In this document: positions 53,913 to 63,731 of the stretch, in pieces
Layout of the letters: each line of letters begins with the position of its first letter
Numbering within the stretch: position 1 is the stretch's first letter
Assembly (NCBI GenBank): GCA_001972305.1
Contig: BDDD01002273.1
Coordinates: 95,708 to 159,707, forward strand
Direction: 5' to 3'
Length of the DNA: 64,000 nucleotides
Origin: Cephalotus follicularis
Taxonomy: Eukaryota; Streptophyta; Magnoliopsida; Oxalidales; Cephalotaceae
Notes under the pieces: generated by a model
Seen by the model: only the letters and a program-made list of their open reading frames with translations
What the model was told of the DNA's origin: nothing
Databases searched by the model: none
Program-made: the position numbers and the translations under genes

Positions 53913-54863
53913 ATGACCGATTGGGTGCGTGGTCCAAATCATCGCTTAAAACGAATTAATCAACCAAGACCAATGGCGGACGCACGCCCACTTCAAACTC
54001 TTCGCGATAAATTCTACCCCGCTAGGACAGCGCAACCATCCAGTATCCTGTTGCCTGAACCTAACGGAAACAATTTTGAGTTAAAATCACAATTCATTAG
54101 CATGCTCCCTCACTTTCATGGTGTACCCAATGAGGATGCATATCTCTTCCTTCGCGAGTTCGAGGAGGTATGTGCCCTCATGAAACTTCAGCAACTCTCT
54201 GATGATGATATTAAGTTGCGATTCATAAATTTTGCTCTTAAAGATGGAGCTAAGAAATGGCTCTACAGTCTCCCAACTAATTCCATATCCACTTGGGATC
54301 AGTTCACTATCTCGTTCCTAAAGAATTTCTTTCCGCTTCATAAAACCAATAAACTTAGGAACGACATTCTCAAGTTTCGTCAAAAACCCAATGAATCATT
54401 TTCTAGGTGTATGGAACGTTTCAAAGACCTTCTTTTAGAGTGTCCTCATCATGGTTTAAACACGTGGCATTTATGCCAAATCATTTACGAAGGAATCGAC
54501 CCAAACCATGTTTTTGAAGAATGCCAAAACTATATTGATAGCCAATATACTCCTGAGAATGTGTCCGCTCTGAACCAATATAACCCGTATAGTAATACTT
54601 ACAATCCGGGTTGGCGAAATCACCCAAACTTCTCATGGAGTCAAGGGCAAAACATGCAAGGACAATCTAACTTTTCGGGGCAGCCTTCTAGCGTTGGTGC
54701 CCCACCTCCACACTTTTCGGGACAACCTTCGAGCTTCCCTATCCAGTCTGCCCCACAGCAGACATTTCCAAGGTTCTCCCAAAATTCAAACATAAGCAAG
54801 TCCAAATCAATATTCCATTGCTTGAAGCCATTGAACAGGTGCCCTCGTACGCAAAAGTCCTAA
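53913..54863 (+). pseudogene. Athila-2 gag with internal deletions
   Basis: ATG 53913 (MTDWVRGPNHRLKRINQP). Capsid motifs: LPHFHGVPNEDAYLFLREFE, LKDGAKKWLYSLP, TWDQFTISFLKNFFP and MERFKDLLLECPHHGL. A deletion joins IIYEGID to NHVFEECQNY, removing the first half of the zinc knuckle that Athila-1 retains. A second deletion near 54793 joins the Pro/Gln-rich tail to the protease linker in another frame, so the last residues are frameshifted. Confidence 0.82.
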
Positions 54864-55248
54864 AAGACTTATGCACAAAAAAGAGGATCCTTCAGACCCC
54901 GAAAAAGGCTTTCTTGGCAGCCAACATTAGTGCATTGTTTTCGCAACCCACGATGCGAAAGTATAAAGATCCTGGCTGCCCGATAATCTCTTGTGTTATT
55001 TGAAACACGAAAATTGAGCATGCCTTACTCGATTTAGGAGCAAGTGTGAACTTGTTGCCATCATCGGTTTATGAGAAGCTTGGATTAGGAGAGTTAAGAC
55101 CAACAACGATGACATTACAATTAGCGGATAGGTCTGTGAAGGTGCCGCGAGGGAAAATCGAGGATGTGTTGATAAACGTTGGAGAGTTTTTCTTTCCTGT
55201 CGACTTCGTCGTCTTAGACACCCAGCCTGTTGCAAACTTAAATGATTA
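54800..55248 (+). pseudogene. Athila-2 protease
   Basis: Linker LEAIEQVPSYAKVLKDLC and FLAANISALFSQPTMRKYK, a stop at 55001-55003 (CVI*), then [19 protein letters not shown] with the catalytic [20 protein letters not shown] and [12 protein letters not shown], stopping at 55247. Single copy of the segment that is duplicated in Athila-1. Confidence 0.8.
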
Positions 55249-56764
55249 AATTCTTGTTATCCTTGGTAGACCTTTCCTCGCTACAAGCAATGCATTAATC
55301 AATTGTTGAAATGGTCTGATGAGATTAAGCTTCGGAAACACGTCTGTGGACTTCAATGTTTTCCGATTGGGTAAGCATTCCGCTGATTTTGATGAATTAA
55401 ATGCAATCAATGCATTTCCCTATTATATTGAGACACACTTCGACATTGATTTTGATGGAACTTTTAATGATTCCATGCGGGATTTAGAGGATGTCGATGG
55501 AGGTGATTTCGTTGATGTGTTTAGTATGCAGCCATTAGAGCCAGTGGGCCCCTTGTCCACATCCTTGCCTAAACCATCAATTGAGGAGCCTCCGAAACTT
55601 GAACTCAAGGAATTTTCCTCTACATTGAAATACTCGTTTCTAGGTGAAAACCAAACTCTTCCTATTTTCATTTCGTCCAATCTTACTCCCAGTCAGGAAG
55701 AGGAGGTTATTGACCTACTCAAAGAAAACAAAGAGGCAATTGGTTGGACAATGGCTGACATCAAAGGAATTAGCCCTTCCATTTGCGAGCATCGCATAAA
55801 TCTCATAGAAGGATCCAAACCTTCTAGAGAACCTCAGCGAAGAGCAAATCCTTTAATGAAAGAAGCCATCCAAAAAGAAATCTTAAAATGGCTGGACAAT
55901 GGGATCATTTATCCCATTTCGGATAGTCAATGGGTTAGTCCAGTCCATGTTGTTCCAAAGAAATCCGGAGTAACGGTAGTGCAATCCTCCACTGATAATT
56001 TACTTCCGACGAAAATCCAAACTGGATGGAGGGTGTGCATTGACTACCGAAAGTTGAATTTAGCAACCTGGAAGGATCATTTCCCATTACCGTTTATTGA
56101 TCAAATGCTAGATAGGTTGGCTGGTCATGAGTATTATTGTTTTCTCGATGGGTACTCCGGATACAATCAAATTCCCATCGCTCCGCAAGATTAAGAGAAA
56201 ACCACTTTCACATGCCCTTTCGGAACATTTGCTTACCGACGCATGCCGTTTGGCCTATGCAATGCTCCCGCCACCTTTCAAAGGTGCATGATGAGTATTT
56301 TTTCTGACATGGTGGAAGATTTTCTTGAAGTATTTATGGATGAATTTTCTGTACATGGTTCCTCCTTTTCTCAATGCCTTCATCACCTAAAATTAGTACT
56401 CGAAAGAAGTCGAGAGAAGAATTTAGTGCTTAATTGGGAAAAGTGCAATTTCATTGTGAAGAAGGGGATAGTTCTTGGACATATAGTGTCAAAAGAAGGA
56501 ATTCAAGTAGATACAGCAAAAATTGAAGTCATCAAGCATTTGCCTCCACCTCGCAATGTGAAAGATATCCGAGCATTCCTCGGACATGCTGGTTTTTATC
56601 GAAGGTTCATCAAGGATTTTAGCAAGGTCGCACGCCCCTTGACTTCGCTCCTTGCGAAGGATCAAGATTTTGTTTTCTCTGATGAGTGCCTTGTAGGTGG
56701 GTTCTACTTCTTCAAGAGTTTGACGTTGAAATTCGAGACAAGAAAGGAACTGAGAATTTGGTAG
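55249..56764 (+). pseudogene. Athila-2 reverse transcriptase; RNase H deleted
   Basis: Spacer NVFRLGKHSADFDELNAI, EAIGWTMADIKGISPSICEH, WVSPVHVVPKKSGVTVV, WRVCIDYRKLN, FPLPFIDQMLDRLAG and FLDGYSGYNQIPIAPQD, with a TAA at 56192, then RRMPFGLCNAPATFQRCM. The active-site motif reads VFMDEFSVHG: the second catalytic Asp is Glu. GHAGFYRRFIKDFSKVARP follows, then at about 56694 a deletion removes RNase H, joining SDECLV to the segment before the integrase in another frame. Confidence 0.85.
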
Positions 56765-57210
56765 CCGACCATCTATCCCGACTTCCCAATCCACCCGAGG
56801 TTCATGGTCTGATTAATGAGAGTTTTCCTGATGAGCACATTATGCGTGTTGAGAGCGAACCATGGTATGCGGACATAGTGAATTATCTTGTTACGGGAAG
56901 TGTACCCTCGGATTGGTCCGCTCAAGTTAGGCATAGGTTCATGTCGCAAGCAAAACACTATTATTGGGATGATCCTTATCTTTTTAAAGCATGTCCGGAT
57001 TTGATTTTGCGACGATGTGTTCCTGATCATGAGCATCGCTCGATTTTATCTTTTTGTCATGATCAAGCATGTGGTGGACATTTCGGCCCGACCAAGACGG
57101 CGGCTAAGGTTTTACAATGTGGTTTTTATTGGCCTACGATTTTTAAAGATGCATTTCAGTACTGTAAGGCTTGTGCTTCGTGTCAAGCTTTAGGCCGTGT
57201 GACAAAATGA
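56686..57210 (+). pseudogene. Athila-2 RNase H end and integrase zinc finger
   Basis: [20 protein letters not shown] and [13 protein letters not shown] form the RNase H tail. Then come [34 protein letters not shown] and the HHCC finger [18 protein letters not shown] ... YCKACASCQ. Here the finger is uninterrupted, unlike in Athila-1. The frame stops at 57208 (TK*). Confidence 0.82.
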
Positions 57211-57213
57211 AAT

Positions 57214-58162
57214 ATGATGCCTTTGACACCGATTTTGACAGTCGAGATCTTTGATGTGTGGGGTATTGATTTTATTGGTCTGTTTCCCAATTCATTTGGG
57301 AACTTATACATTCTTCTAGCTATTGATTATGTTTCAAAGTGGATTGAGGCGATTCCTTGTCGAACCAATGACAACTTCGTCGTTGTTAAATTTCTCAAGG
57401 GGCATATTTTTTCTCGATTTGGCACCCCACGTGCCATTATCAGTTATCGAGGTACTCATTTTTGCAATCATTCATTTGAAGCACTGATGAAAAGATATGG
57501 GATCACTCATAAGCTTGCCACACCATATCATCCCCAAACAAGTGGGCAAGTTGAGGTATCTAATCACCAAATCAAGCAAATTCTCGAAAAAAACAGTTAA
57601 CCCCAATAGAAAGGATTGGTCCATGCGACTTGTGGATGCTTTATGGGCTTATCGAACCGCTTTCAAAACTGATCTTGGTCAATCTCCTTATCGTCTTGTG
57701 TATGGTAAAGCTTGTCATCTTCCGGTGGAGTTAGAACATTGAGCCTTTTGGGCTATTAAGCAATTTAACTTTGATCATTCAATTGCGGGTCGTCATCGTG
57801 CACTTCAATTTTCTGAGTTAGAAGAAATTCGAAATGACGCGTATGACAATGCGAAGATTTCCAAAGAAAAGACCAAAACTTTTCATGATGCACGGATTTT
57901 GCGGAAAAACTTTGAAGTAGGAGACAAGGTTCTTTTATATAATTCACGTTTACATTTGTTTCCTGGAAAATTGAGGTCTCGTTGGGATGGTCCTTATATT
58001 GTTAAAAATGTTTTCTCACATGGTGTTTTTGAGATATGTAAGCCCGGTACTGAAGATGTTTTCAAAGTAAATGGGCAAAGATTGAAGAAATTTTTAGAGC
58101 TTCCGGCTGCGCCGCTGAAAGAGGCCATGGACTTGCATGAGCCTCTTTATGAGCCTCCATGA
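57214..58162 (+). pseudogene. Athila-2 integrase core and C-terminus, catalytic Asp lost
   Basis: [20 protein letters not shown] has the first Asp. The second catalytic site reads [10 protein letters not shown], with Tyr in place of Asp (Athila-1 has ISDTGTHF). [10 protein letters not shown] keeps the Glu. A frameshift in an A-run at 57588-57595 and a TGA at 57740 follow, then [18 protein letters not shown] and KVNGQRLKKFLELPAAP to a stop at 58160. Inactive on both counts. Confidence 0.82.
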
Positions 58163-58361
58163 TCATATCCGGTAAACCCTACCCCTTTGTTCTTTATTTT
58201 ATTGCATTGTTTCTTATATTTGTGTGATCATGCATATTTCTTTTCATTAGTTTGTTTCTAGTGCATTGAGGACAATGCAAGATTTAAGTATGGGGGGGGG
58301 TGGTTTAGACCAAAGTTCATTTTAATTTTGAAAGTAGGAATAAGTGTTGATATGCTTAGAT
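58163..58361 (+). other. Athila-2 3' untranslated tail and purine tract
   Basis: Noncoding, with gtatggggggggg at about 58290 as a probable polypurine tract. It ends at a deletion that also removes the first ~820 bp of the 3' LTR. Confidence 0.7.
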
Positions 58362-58708
58362 ATGATCGTTCAACTCAATGGAATTGTTCAATACAATCTA
58401 CGGTGAGTTTCTATACCCTAAAACCGTTTCTTTATTATATATTATCTTCACTTTTATTCATTGCATGCTTTATTTCTTAGTGTTTCAAATTCAACGTATT
58501 TAATTATCGAAGTCTTAATTTCTTGTTTTGTTTATTTATTTTACTTTGCATAATTAGGAGTAGTTTTCGATAGTTTATTTCAAATTTGGTATACTTCGCA
58601 TAGGTTGGATAGATTACAACTAGTTTACGTTTCCCTGCGTTCGATCCGTTACTGCATGATCCGTGCACTTGCGGCTATAAATTTTAAAACATTCTAAATC
58701 AGTGAACA
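58362..58708 (+). mobile_element. Athila-2 3' LTR remnant (347 bp)
   Basis: tatgatcgttcaactcaatg to CAGTGAACA, matching the end of the 5' LTR (53266-53612) with a few changes. U3, TATA box and array are lost. Confidence 0.9.
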
Positions 58709-58713
58709 CCGCT
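58709..58713 (+). repeat. Target-site duplication CCGCT (right of Athila-2)
   Basis: CCGCT directly after GTGAACA, matching 52434-52438. Confidence 0.92.
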
Positions 58714-60344
58714 CAACTTCTATCTCAAGTGATCTTCTCTCCTTATCGCCAATCTTCTAATTCAAATGTGATCGGGCGTCTTGTTGATTAACGTGATGCC
58801 CAAGACGCCCCCTTTTCATTAATTTCTCAATTTCATCTCTCAGACCCCTACACTCATTTGTATTGTGCCCACGATCTCTGTCGAATACATACCACCGGTC
58901 TCGATTATGCTTGTTATTGTTAGTCTTCATCCTCTCTGACCACTTGACCAACCAATCATTCTTTATCTCCATCAAAATCTCCTCTCTAGAAGTGAGTTGG
59001 GGGGTATAGTTATTATAGACCGTCCTCTTGGGTCTCCTATCCCCTCCCTGATTTTTCCCTCCTCTTGAGGGCCTTATCGGGTGGTCTTCATAACTCCTCT
59101 TGTCCCTTTTAGTTATCACTGTCCTTAACCGGTCCCCTTCACTCCGAGCTAGTAATGCCTCTTCCAGGTTTATGTATTTTTCTACTCTTGATAGGCAGTC
59201 GGACAAGTTCTTCGATTCCTTCTTGATCATCGACGAGTGGAACTTCCCCTGCCTCAATCCATTGGTGATGGCCGCCACAGTGACCCCTTGATCAAGATTT
59301 CTCACTTCAACTACCTCAGCCCTGAACCTCTTAACATAGTCCCTTAATGTTTCATCACTCATCTGCCTTATGCTCATCAAATTAATGGTCATTTTCCTTC
59401 ATCTCCATCTACTGATAAAATAAGCCACGAAATCCCTGATTAACTCTTTAAAAAGGGAAATTGAGTAAGGAGGGAGTGTTCTAAAACAAATCCTCGTGGC
59501 TCCCTTGAGCGAGGCAGGGAATATGCAACACTTCACTGCATCCTCAAAATTTTTCATCATCATTAGATCTCCAAAACTCGTTAGGTGCTCCCCTGGATCC
59601 GTACTTTCTTCATATCTATCAAACTAAGGCAATTTGAACCCTTTCGGCATCGGTTCATCCATCACTTTGTCGATGAAAGGGTGGTCATCACAATGTGAGA
59701 TTTCTTCAATGTGTTGGTTATACTTCTCTATCATCCCAGATAACCCTGGTCACTGGTGGGTGTTCTTGTTCCTTGTTCCAATATTCCTAACATATGAGGC
59801 CTCCATTTTTTAAGCTAAAGCATTCGGTTGAGCTCCTTTTCTCTGTCTGGGTCCCTTAATTAGGGAAGGACTTCCCTCCTTGGACCATCAATCCCTAGAC
59901 CGGGGTTTAGTTCTGACCAGTCTCCTGCTTCGACTATGATCTGCTCTTAAGGCACCACGATTTTCTATTTTGCCCCTCAACCGAGTCAAAGGTTCCAGAT
60001 CATCTTGCTCTCTCTTTCCCAGTGGGTCTGGAGGTGGATATTCTTCTCGAGGTCTACAATTCAATCCTAATGCATTTGTAACCAATTGAGCTACTGAACC
60101 ATTTTGTCCATATCAGCTTTCGTAGAAAACTTTTTGGCAGTATGAACTTCACAATTCGCTACATTCTCTCATTGATTACCCTCTTGACTTTGTAGAGGTA
60201 AGTAAGCTCTCTGTTCTGGCTTCGATGAACCACTATGTTCCCCTTCCCGACGTTCAATCACTGGGGCATCATTCCTACCTTGATCCTGTTGGACGATTCC
60301 TGTTCTCGAGGGAACCCTCCTCGATGATTGAAGGTTTGTAGCCA
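58714..60344 (-). pseudogene. Tat-type gypsy gag
   Basis: Minus strand from 60344: MATNLQSSRRVPSRTGIVQ, a stop after QSQEGNQ, then the capsid domain. It is broken until FKELIRDFVAYF and the open part 59392-58757: MTINLMSIRQMSDETLRDYV, EVVEVRNLDQGVTVAAITNG, RVEKYINLEEALLARSEGD and RDRGHNTNECRGLRDEIEKL. The knuckle-like region lacks the first Cys residues expected in Tat gag. The stop at 58757 leads toward the protease part across Athila-2 (52433-52162). Confidence 0.78.
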
Positions 60345-60394
60345 TGGAGTCGATTGCAAGAACTATACGAGATTGAAAGGCTTTTCATCAGAGT

Positions 60395-60413
60395 TCCCAT
60401 GGATGGTGCCAAT
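60395..60413 (-). other. Degenerate Tat primer binding site
   Basis: Minus strand attggcaccatccatgggaa, close to the attggcgccgtctgtggga class typical of Tat elements, with three or more C-to-T-type changes. It sits directly after the presumed LTR end (tgcatca). Confidence 0.6.
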
Positions 60414-60416
60414 TAT

Positions 60417-61190
60417 TGATGCATGAATTTTGGTCAACAATAAATTTGTATTTCCTCTTCCTAAGTTGTTCGCCTCCAAACCTCAAGTCAGGTGAGTGCG
60501 GTCTGCAATACAAACAATGGTCTGAAAGTAGCATGAGGTGGTCCCCAAGGCTACTCTCTGATGATCAAGTCAGCGCAAGTCATCTGAGTTATTTGCCTAA
60601 GTAATTATCCGAGGTCTAGAACTTCATAAATGGTGTTTTTAGGGGATGAGAAATGGGTACTGTGTAGGTGAAAAGTGTCAAATCCTTGAACAAGACAAAA
60701 AATGATCTATTTATAGGCCAGAGCGCATGTCTTGATTATATGTGTACCCCTCCAAGGATCGTGATGCTTTCCTTATGTTTTTTCTGAGGGGTCTTCTTCG
60801 TAATTGTTACTCCGACGGTTACTTATCCTCTCCCCTGAAGAGTAGCCACAAATATAGGACGCGATTGTCTATCCATAGCCTTGAATTCTCCTATGAAGTC
60901 AATCTATTGGTCCTCGGTATCTATGGTTCTGAAGTCTGGCATTGTGATCTTCTTTTGTTTCTCTTCGGCAATGGAGGTTATTATCCTCGAGCTCTAAACT
61001 CTCCTTCTAGTTGGTCTCTGCATCCGAGGTCTTTTGACCTTTTAATCTATGAGATTTCCTTGGTACCAAAGCCCAGAGCTTCCTCTTTCCTCATGTCCGT
61101 CTCTTATTGGTCTGAGAAATCCAACCTTTCTCACCGATGTTTGATATTGCTGAAGTTTTGGTGTATTATAGGTTTGGTGTAGCAGTACTG
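60417..61190 (-). mobile_element. Tat LTR, antisense (upstream limit uncertain)
   Basis: The minus-strand end ATTCATGCATCA abuts the primer site. The rest (to about 61190) is noncoding with no GTCGAC repeats. The LTR start is not recognised; the sequence merges into A/T-rich DNA with several ttgctaca words at 61190-61265. Confidence 0.55.
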
Positions 61191-61419
61191 ATGGTTCCTA
61201 GTATATGTTGCTACATATTTTTGTTTCTTTGTATAAATTGTATGTGCTACTGCAAATTATTTGCTACAAAACACCCGAGATTTTCATCAAATGTAATATT
61301 GTAATTCCCGATGTAAATTATGCATTAAGTTAACAAGAATTATGGATTTTTCCACCGTGTAATGTTAAGGCTTGAATGAAGAGTTTTAAGGAAGGTTGTG
61401 GTGTGAAGAAACAGGGGAG

Positions 61420-61525
61420 CAGTCGACTGCAGGGAGAAATAGTCGACTGGAGCCTTAACAAAACCAGTCGAATGTTAAGAGAAATAGCCGACTGGACTAT
61501 CGGCAGAAGCAGTCGACTGCCATGC
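61420..61525 (+). repeat. CAGTCGACTG cluster
   Basis: agcagtcgactgc, agtcgactgg, cagtcgaatg, agccgactgg and cagtcgactgcc at 20-25 bp spacing. Confidence 0.85.
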
Positions 61526-62164
61526 GGTCTGTTAGCATAACGTGCGCGCCAGACCTGCCACTGCAAAGAGGAATGATAAGGAAATGTTCAAGGCATTTCG
61601 TATTGAAGCCGCAATTATGTTACCCAAAATGGTGAATAAAGCCTATTTTTCATGCCCGACAGTAAGGCCCAATGTTCGCATTATTATTACAATTATTTTA
61701 GTGGCGACGGGATTAATTTATATCACGATTCATGGAATAAACGGGACCCAGTCCTTAATGTTTTGTTGGTAAATACCAATAAAGAAAAGGGAAAAACAAT
61801 TGAAGGGAGAAAGAAAGAGAGACACGGGCGCATAATGCACCCATGCAAAAGAAAGAGGCAGGAGACACGTGAGAGAGAGAGAGACAGCGGGAGATAACCA
61901 GGGAGAGAGGGCGACGGAGATGACGCCAGAGCCAACCACCTAACCGGGAGAGAACGACAAGCAACCCAGGCACGCCTACCGACCGTAACCTCTTCTCGCT
62001 TCTTCTCTGTTCCCTTTTCTTCTCTTCTTCCACACCACTGTGCGCGCCTCTGCTGTGTGTTTTCCGATGCCGTTAGCATCGCGGATGGAGGGGGTTTTCC
62101 TCTAGAAGGCCCGCTCTGTCCATTTTGACCGCCGTTGAGACGTATTTTGGCCAGAATCAGCCGA

Positions 62165-62310
62165 AATTAGTTGACTGAGTCGACTCAATGAGTCGACTCA
62201 CTGCCGTATATGAACGCGCGTTTGGCACCGAGTGACGTGTAGGACTGTTGAGTTTGTGGCTTTTTTGGGTGGCGGCCGAAGCGTGGAGGTCGGGCGAGTC
62301 AACTCAGGGA
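62165..62310 (+). repeat. TGAGTCGACTCA palindromes
   Basis: gactgagtcgactcaatgag followed by tcgactcactg (62172-62203) and gcgagtcaactcagggagtc (62293), as in the Tekay-2 LTR. Confidence 0.8.
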
Positions 62311-62904
62311 GTCGCAACTCATTGCTGCCGGTGACACGGTGTTCGGCGCCGATTCATGGCGAGTCTTGAGCGGTTTTGAGTAGACCGTTCAATGTGGAAC
62401 CTCTTTATGGGTGTTTCACAAGCTGGGTGAGTTGGCCGAAATCCGGCTGGCCTCCGGTGATGGCAATGCCGGTTCTGTGTGTCAAGCATAATGAAAATAT
62501 GTTGTATGTGTAGTGTGTGAGTGGCAATTGGATTTGGCAGGGAGGAACTGATCAATTGACAAGAACCAGGTTCGGTTCAACTGTTATTGGGAAAGGTTCA
62601 GTAATTGAACCTGCGGCTCGACTGTGATGTTACTACTGCGATTCCTAACTTGGAATCAAAGGTAGGGGTAATAGTAGGGGTTATATAACTGCATATTTGA
62701 GTTCAAAAATAATGAGTGCTCATTTGATGAAATGCATGGTTTGTGGATTGTGAATTGTGTGATTGGTGTTAGGGTTGCTATGAGTAGTTAACCTGCCATG
62801 CATATTGTGTTTTACAATGATTGCGGATTGAATGGCATGTGTTGTATGCTTTGAATTCTATTGGTTTTGAGACGTGTTGAAGAAACCGTGTTTTGGGTTC
62901 CCTT

Positions 62905-63160
62905 AACCGTCGATGCTTGGGGAAGAAGCGTCGACGCTATGGACTGTTATACGGGAACTGAATGCTTGGTTCCACTAGATAATCGACGCTTTTGGGAGAA
63001 GCGTCGACACTTTGTACTGCTACACGTGAGTGAACGACGCTAAGAGTTAAGCGGCGACGCTTAAGTGTCTGGATTGAACGTTGACGCCTAGAGTAGACGT
63101 TAACGGCTAAGAGAACTGATATAAACGTTGACGCCTAGAGTTAGGTGTTGACGCCAAAAG
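62905..63160 (+). repeat. CGTCGACGC array in the Tekay-2-like LTR
   Basis: accgtcgatgctt, gcgtcgacgctat, aatcgacgctttt, gcgtcgacactttg, ggcgacgcttaa and several gttgacgcc. More degenerate than at 33538. Confidence 0.75.
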
Positions 63161-63358
63161 GGTCAATTTGCGTTTTGAGCATATGTTTGCTTGCATATTA
63201 CTGTGGATTAGTCGAGCTTTTCCAGCTTTGTGCCGGTTAGAGTCGATGTGACTGTGGATTGATCGTTTGGATTTCCAAAGTGCATTATCATTTTGGAAAG
63301 TACCTGCATGATTATGATAAATCACTATTTTATATGAAATGCTATATTTCAATGGATT

Positions 63359-63731
63359 TGTTGAAACTTTGAGTCTCAATCCTAAGTTTTAATGATTACA
63401 AATTTTCATTTAACTTTGTTGCTTAATGTGCAAGATATTAGAAAGCTTCACAGAAGGCAAAATATCAACTGCAAGCAAAATACATCGACCTCTTTTGCAA
63501 AAGACATCGACGCCTTTGATCCAGCAAAGTTACAGGCCACTTTTTGTGAAAGACATCGATCCCTTTCAGCAAAGACATCGACGTCTTTAGTGCCCAAAGT
63601 TACAGGTCAAATTTTAGTGAAGACATCGATCCATACAAGCAAAGACATCGACGTCCGTACCAAAGACATCGATCCCTTTACTAAGACATCAACGTCTTTC
63701 TAGACCAACCTGCCAAAGCCAGAAAAGACAT
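63359..63731 (+). mobile_element. Copia (SIRE-type) LTR start with ATCGACGTC array
   Basis: TGTTGAAACTTTGAGTCTCA then atcctaagttttaatgatta, close to the SIRE LTR start, then an array of agacatcgacgccttt and agacatcgatcccttt units (63480-63730). It is interrupted after cagaaaagacatc by a second copia LTR. Confidence 0.8.

Larger units (their letters stand above)
52439..58708 (+). mobile_element. Athila-2: Athila-type Ty3/gypsy element with intact target duplication
   Basis: 5' LTR (52439-53612), primer site, leader, gag, protease, RT, partial RNase H, integrase, purine tract and a 3' LTR reduced to its last ~347 bp. It is flanked by CCGCT on both sides, so the losses are internal deletions after insertion. 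Deletions hit gag (two), RNase H and the 3' LTR. It is inserted in an antisense Tat element. Confidence 0.92.
61256..63358 (+). mobile_element. Tekay-2-like LTR, 3'-truncated
   Basis: Starts near cacccgagattttcatcaaa (61272), then from about 61590 follows the Tekay-2 LTR: gacagtaaggcccaatgttc, ggcgacgggattaatttata, tggtaaataccaat, gagagagagagacagcggga, accgaccgtaacctcttctc and gattcctaacttggaatcaa. A CAGTCGACTG cluster (61420-61525) lies near its start, combining Tekay-4 and Tekay-2 features. It is cut at 63358 by a copia LTR, about 18 bp from the position where SIRE-B cut the Tekay-2 LTR. Confidence 0.75.

Noticed and set aside
384..60417. Endogenous pararetrovirus
   Set aside because: No movement protein or coat protein motifs; domain orders and LTRs fit copia and gypsy elements.
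3697..63160. GTCGAC motif as a simple microsatellite
   Set aside because: Units are separated by 10-40 bp of non-repetitive sequence and have symmetric flanks specific to each LTR type, unlike slippage products.
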